The notes under the pieces were generated by a model, which was given only the letters and a program-made list of their open reading frames with translations, made no database searches and was not told the origin of the DNA. Made by a program: the position numbers and the translations under genes. Source: Sinonovacula constricta (Eukaryota; Mollusca; Bivalvia; Cardiida; Solecurtidae). Taken from it: a stretch of DNA of 64,000 bases. Positions 52,912-58,900 of this stretch are shown here, one piece after another; the stretch's first letter is position 1; every line of letters starts with the position of its first letter. The DNA lies in NCBI GenBank assembly GCA_007844125.1, contig CM017572.1, forward strand, positions 31,539,307 to 31,603,306. The letters run 5' to 3'.

Positions 52912-55900
52912 TGTGTGACGTCAACATTTAAGTAACCCTCCTATTAAATGGACATAATCTCAAATCAATCTTTTACTGAGAGCATCTCATGTTTTCTACT
53001 TCTACTCGTCTTCATTTATTAAAAAATCTTCTCTCTACTAAAGCTTGGTCATTAGAGAGAACCAGTAGAAGATGAACAATAGCAAACAATTTACTACAAT
53101 CTTGACTCTGACCCTCCGATATTTGAAATGTCAATGATCTTATCACAAACATAATACATCGCTTTGCATTTGTCAGATTTGAAAGAGAGAAGCCATGTTT
53201 TGTAAGACTTTGTTCTGCTCTCACTCAATGTTATACACACATTCCCCCTTCGAACTCATGATTTTGAAGAAGACAATCACTCTCATACACTTAAAACAAA
53301 AATACCGCCACATTTCTTTTTCGCTGATGTCACTTAATGACTAAGGGAGATAACTCCAAGACACTTAGAAAAATAAAATAAAATGCGGAACTTCCGGCAC
53401 CGTAAGTACGGTTGCAAATCAAAAATAAATATGAAGGTGCTTCAAACATTTTTTATTTCATTGAAATGTGAATTTTTATTTACCAAATTATATTTCATTA
53501 ACATTCAAGGTGTTTTAAAAACCTCCAGGATTATTTTGTGCTTTTCCATGACGATGCCAGGACAAAAATTGAAATTTTCAAATTCAAGGATTTTTCCAGA
53601 TCTGCACGGACCCTGAACATAAAGCAACAGACTTGTAGATATCAAACATACAGCCACAGAGTAATAGCTATTAAACATATAGCCACATATGTATGGATAT
53701 CAAACATACATCCACATATGTGTAGATATCAAACATACAGCCACATATGTATAGATATCAAACATACAGTCACATATGTATAGATATCAAACATACAGTC
53801 ACAGAGTCATAGATATCAAACATACAGCCACATATGTACATATATCAAACATACAGCCACAGAGTAATAGCTATCAAACATACAGCCACATATGTATAAA
53901 TATCAAACATACAACCACATATGTACATATATCAAACATACAGCCACAGAGTAATAGCTATCAAACATACAGCCACATATGTACATATATCAAACATACA
54001 GCCACAGAGACATGGATATCAAACATACAGCCACATATGTATAAATATCAAACATACAACCACATATGTACATATATCAAACATACAGCCACAGAGTAAT
54101 AGCTATCAAACATACAGCCACATATGTACATATATCAAACATACAGCCACAGAGTAATAGCTATCAAACATACAGCCACATATGTATAAATATCAAACAT
54201 ACAACCACATATGTACATATATCAAACATACAGCCACAGAGTAATAGCTATCAAACATACAGCCACATATGTATAAATATCAAACATACAACCACATATG
54301 TACATATATCAAACATACAGCCACAGAGTAATAGCTATCAAACATACAGCCACATATGTATAGATATCAAACATACAGCCACATATGTATAGATATCAAA
54401 CACACAGCCACATATGTATAGATATCAAACATACAGCCACAGAGCCATAGATATCAAACATACAGCCACAGAGCCATAAATATCAAACATACAGCCACAG
54501 AGCCATAGATATCAAACATACAGCCACAGAGCCATAGATATCAAACATACAGTCAGAGCCATAGATATCAAACATACAGCCACATAGTCATAGATATCAA
54601 ACATACAGCCACAGAGCCATAGATATCAAACATACAGCCACAGAGCCATAGATATCAAACATACAGTCACAGAGCTGTAGATATCAAACATACAGTCACA
54701 AAGTCATAGATGTCAAACATACAGTCAGAGCCATAGATATCAAACATACAGCCACAGAGTCATAGATATCAAATATACAGTCACAGAGCCATATATATCA
54801 AACATACAGCCACAGAGTCATAGATATCAAACATACAGTCACAGAGCCATAGATATCAAACATACAGTCACAGAGCCATAGATATCAAACATACAGCCAC
54901 AGATAAGTAGATATCAAACATACAGCCACAGAGACATAGATATCAAACATACAGTCACAGAGCCATAGATATCAAACATACAGCCACAGAGACACAGATA
55001 TCAAACATACAGCCACAGATAAGTAGATATCAAACATACAGTCACAGAGTCATAGATATCAAACATACAGTCACAGAGTCATAGATATCAAACATACAGT
55101 CACATAGCCATAGATATCAAACATACAGTCACAGAGCTGTAGATATCAAACATACAGTCACAGAGCTCTAGATATCAAACATACAGTCACAAAGTCATAG
55201 ATATTAAACATACAGCCACAGAGCCATAGATATCAAACATACAGCCACATATGTATAGATATCAAACATACAGCCACATATGTATAGATATCAAACATAC
55301 AGTCACAGAGTCATAGATATCAAACATACAGCCACAGAGCCGTAGATATCAAACAGATTTTCAACAGAATCTCAATTTTAGGGTTGTAAAACTCGTTAAC
55401 CAATACGTAAATGTTTATTCTTTTCAAATCTATAAATAAACCCAAATGGGATTCCTGCTAAAAATAGACATCAACGTCACAGTGGATGATGTGAATGAGC
55501 CAAAACGTAAGTGGTCAGATGGTTTTTCTTAGTTTAAAAAACTGTGCTGTGTGGCTCAGATAGGAAATACATTACGGTTCATTTTTCAGACAGGGGAAGG
55601 ACATTGAAAAACAGCATTTTACAGGATATTTTCAGGTAACAATGGTTTATTATGATATTTAATGAAAATATTTTTGGTCCAAACTGTTAGATACCACCTT
55701 TAAAATGTATTTACCATACCCATTAAGAATTTGAAATTATAAAAACTGAATATATTTTAATTACTAATAATGACAACAATTTTATTTAATTAGATTCTAC
55801 AGTTTGTTAATTGTTTATTGGGTTTATCGTCCCACCAACAGTATTTCAGTTGTCTGGAAATGGTGTCCACCTGAAGCAGATATAGTGCTGCCTTCACTGT

Positions 55901-58900
55901 GTAGAGCATGCCGTGAACACATGGCATGATACCACACCCAGGCACATTATCCTGACACTGGGCCAACCAGTCATGGAACTACCCTTATATTTGCTTGAGT
56001 GTAAGCAAGGCAGCTATACCATTACCATTTTTAACAACTATGGTATGTCGCTGCCAGGGATCGAACCTGGGGCCTCCCATACCTGGAGTCGATGCTCTAC
56101 CCATTGTGCTACCAGGTCCGGTAGTCTTCAGTTTAAAAAATCCAGTTTTCCCTATGGGCATCAGTTAACATAACCACAGAGCTAAAACTGTCTTATCCTA
56201 CCTCCAATATCTGTTTTGTTTTTATTTTTTAAATATATTGACGCAACCTATTATGATCATTATAGCGACATCCAGCTATTTTAGTGGAGGAAGACCCCAA
56301 ATGTCTGGCAAGACAACCGGTGCACTGCAAGTCAGGTGGAAGATCTCAACGAATGTTCTTCGCCATGAACGGGATTCAAACCCGCATGGTGAGAGGTTAC
56401 CTGGTCAAAGGAGTAAACAGCACACAAAAAACCACTACCTACCGGACCCAATAAACAAACACTCTTTACCGTGATAACTAGTCTAAAGCGTTAGTCTAAA
56501 GTTTCTAACTGTTGTGAAATTCTCCTGTTCCATCTACACCTAACATACAACATGTTTTATTTTGTTTATTTTTGAAATACATTGCAGCGACCATTTATGA
56601 TCATTATAGCAACGTCCAGCTATTTTGGTGGAGGAAGACCCCAGACACATGTCTTGGTAGAACCACCGACACATCGCAAGTTAGCTTGAAGACCTTTCCA
56701 CATAACGTCCTTCACACTGAACGGGACTCGAACCCATGCGGTGAGAGGCTAAGCGGTCAGAGAAGTTACAAGTTTGCAACTCTACCACTACACTAGGGCG
56801 CCACACCACCCTCCAATATCCATTCCCCCATTATGACGACACCTAACAGGTATTGTTAACGTTAGTCTTGCCTCCCTTATAACCCCATGACCCTTGCACT
56901 TTTCCCATCTGCAGGTGTGAATACGTTCAAATTTTATTAACTCTGTAACAGATCATACCAGATCTCTAATTAGTATAACATGAAGTTCTGATGAATAAGA
57001 TTTTTTTTTAATTAAACCAATTTGCAAAATAATAATTGTTAAACCCCTTTGCAGCCTGCAAAAATAGTGCCGTTGTCCATTCATTGATATGATATATTTA
57101 ATTATTTATTAGGAAATATCAAAACAAACAGACAAAACCAGTTACTTTGATTGAACTCTCATCTGATTGGGTAGCACCTGGCTACGGAGGGGCGGAAAGA
57201 AATCAATATTAAAAGTCAATTAATAGTCAATTAATGAAGTCAATTAATAAAGTGAATTAATGCATTTCATTTGGAATTAATGTTGATAACCCACATAATT
57301 CAAAGATATGACTGATAAATCCAACTAGATCAGATTTAGCAACACAGCCTCTGAAATACATCAAACTCAGACTACTTAGTAATTGTGAAAATCTAAAATA
57401 CTCAAGTGTTCAACATAACATCTAAAATACCTAAAAATGTTATAAAATCTTTCTAACTAATCCGGGACTATTTTTTTTATTTAAAACAAAAAACTGATGA
57501 AAGCTGAACTATAAATGAAGGTTGCAGTGAGAGCCTAATGAAAAAGCCTACATCTGTTTTGTAATGGCACAGGTGAGGTAATTAGGGTTTGTGTTGTGCT
57601 TAGGAAGGTGAGGGAAGCTTGCCCTGATCAAAGACAAAGGACAAAAGTGGATACAATGTTGAACAACCACACACATGGTATACTGTATGTTTTATTAGAG
57701 AACCTTGAACTGCTTATTGGCTGAAAAATTCACTTATCGCCGAAAAGGTATGTTGAACAGTGAAAGTCTTGTAACCATTTTTGTTTATTTGTTACTTGGG
57801 TTTATCGGCCCACCAACAATATTTCAGTTATCTGGAGATGGTGTCAGAAGCAGATATAGTGCTGCCCTTACTGTGTATAGCTTGCCATGAACACCTGGCA
57901 TAATACCACACTCAGTCACATTATCCTGACACCGGGCTAACCAGTCGTGAAACTAACTTTATATTTGCTTGAGCATTAGCAAGGGAGCTATACCACTACC
58001 ATTTTTACAACTGGTATGTCGCCTCCCGGGATCGAACCCAGGGCCTTCCGTACCTGGAGCCGATGCTCTACTGATTGCGCTACCAGGTCTGGTGAATATA
58101 TTGATCAACTGTTATTTTACATATTGCAAAGGTATCATCATCAACTTTATTTAAATGATGAAAAATTCTCTTACCATTGAAAAGGTTAGTAGAATAGTGA
58201 AAGTCTTGTAATCATTTTTTGTTTATTTGTTTATTGGGTTTATCGTCCCTCCAACAGTATTTCAGTAATCTGGAGACGGTGTCCACTTGAAGCAGATATA
58301 GTGCTGCCTTCACTGTGTATAGCATGCCGTGAACACCTGGCATGATACCACACCCAGTCTCATTATCCTGACAATGGACCAACCAGTCGCGGAACTAGCC
58401 TTATATTTGCTTGAGTGTTACCACTTGTAAATGTAACACAGTTTAATTCTGTTAGATGTTGAGTTTAAGGTTAAGTACTATAAATTTAACGGAAGGCATG
58501 ATTGAGATATGACTGATGGACAATGATTAGTATGACTGCTATCATACATGTGAACTTTTTCTGAGGCCAAAGTGGAAGATTTTCCCTTGCAAAGTGAATG
58601 GTTTGTTATCTGTATATAAACAAAGAATGAAGTTATCTGTGAACAAGTAGGGAGATTTCTGAAAAATGTGTAAAACACCCCTCATTTTCAAATAAATTTT
58701 AACCTTGAAAGCGGGAGTCTCCCTCTAAAAGTGGGAGTTTTCCTCCAAAAGCTGGAGTTTCCCTTCAAAAGTGGGAGTCTCCCTCCAAAAGTAAGAGTCT
58801 CCCTCCAAAAGTGGGAGTCTCCCTCCAAAAGTGGGAGTTTCCCTCCAAAAGTGGGAGTTTTCCTCCAAAAGTGGAAGTCTCCCTCCAAAAGTGGGAGTTT

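Noticed and set aside
52694..52927. Thr-His repeat protein on the minus strand
   Set aside because: It is the GT microsatellite. The non-repeat residues belong to the transposase relic in a decayed context.
51340..55352. CRISPR-like array of 29-bp direct repeats
   Set aside because: There are no unique spacers and the repeats are contiguous, and the genome is eukaryotic. It is a satellite.
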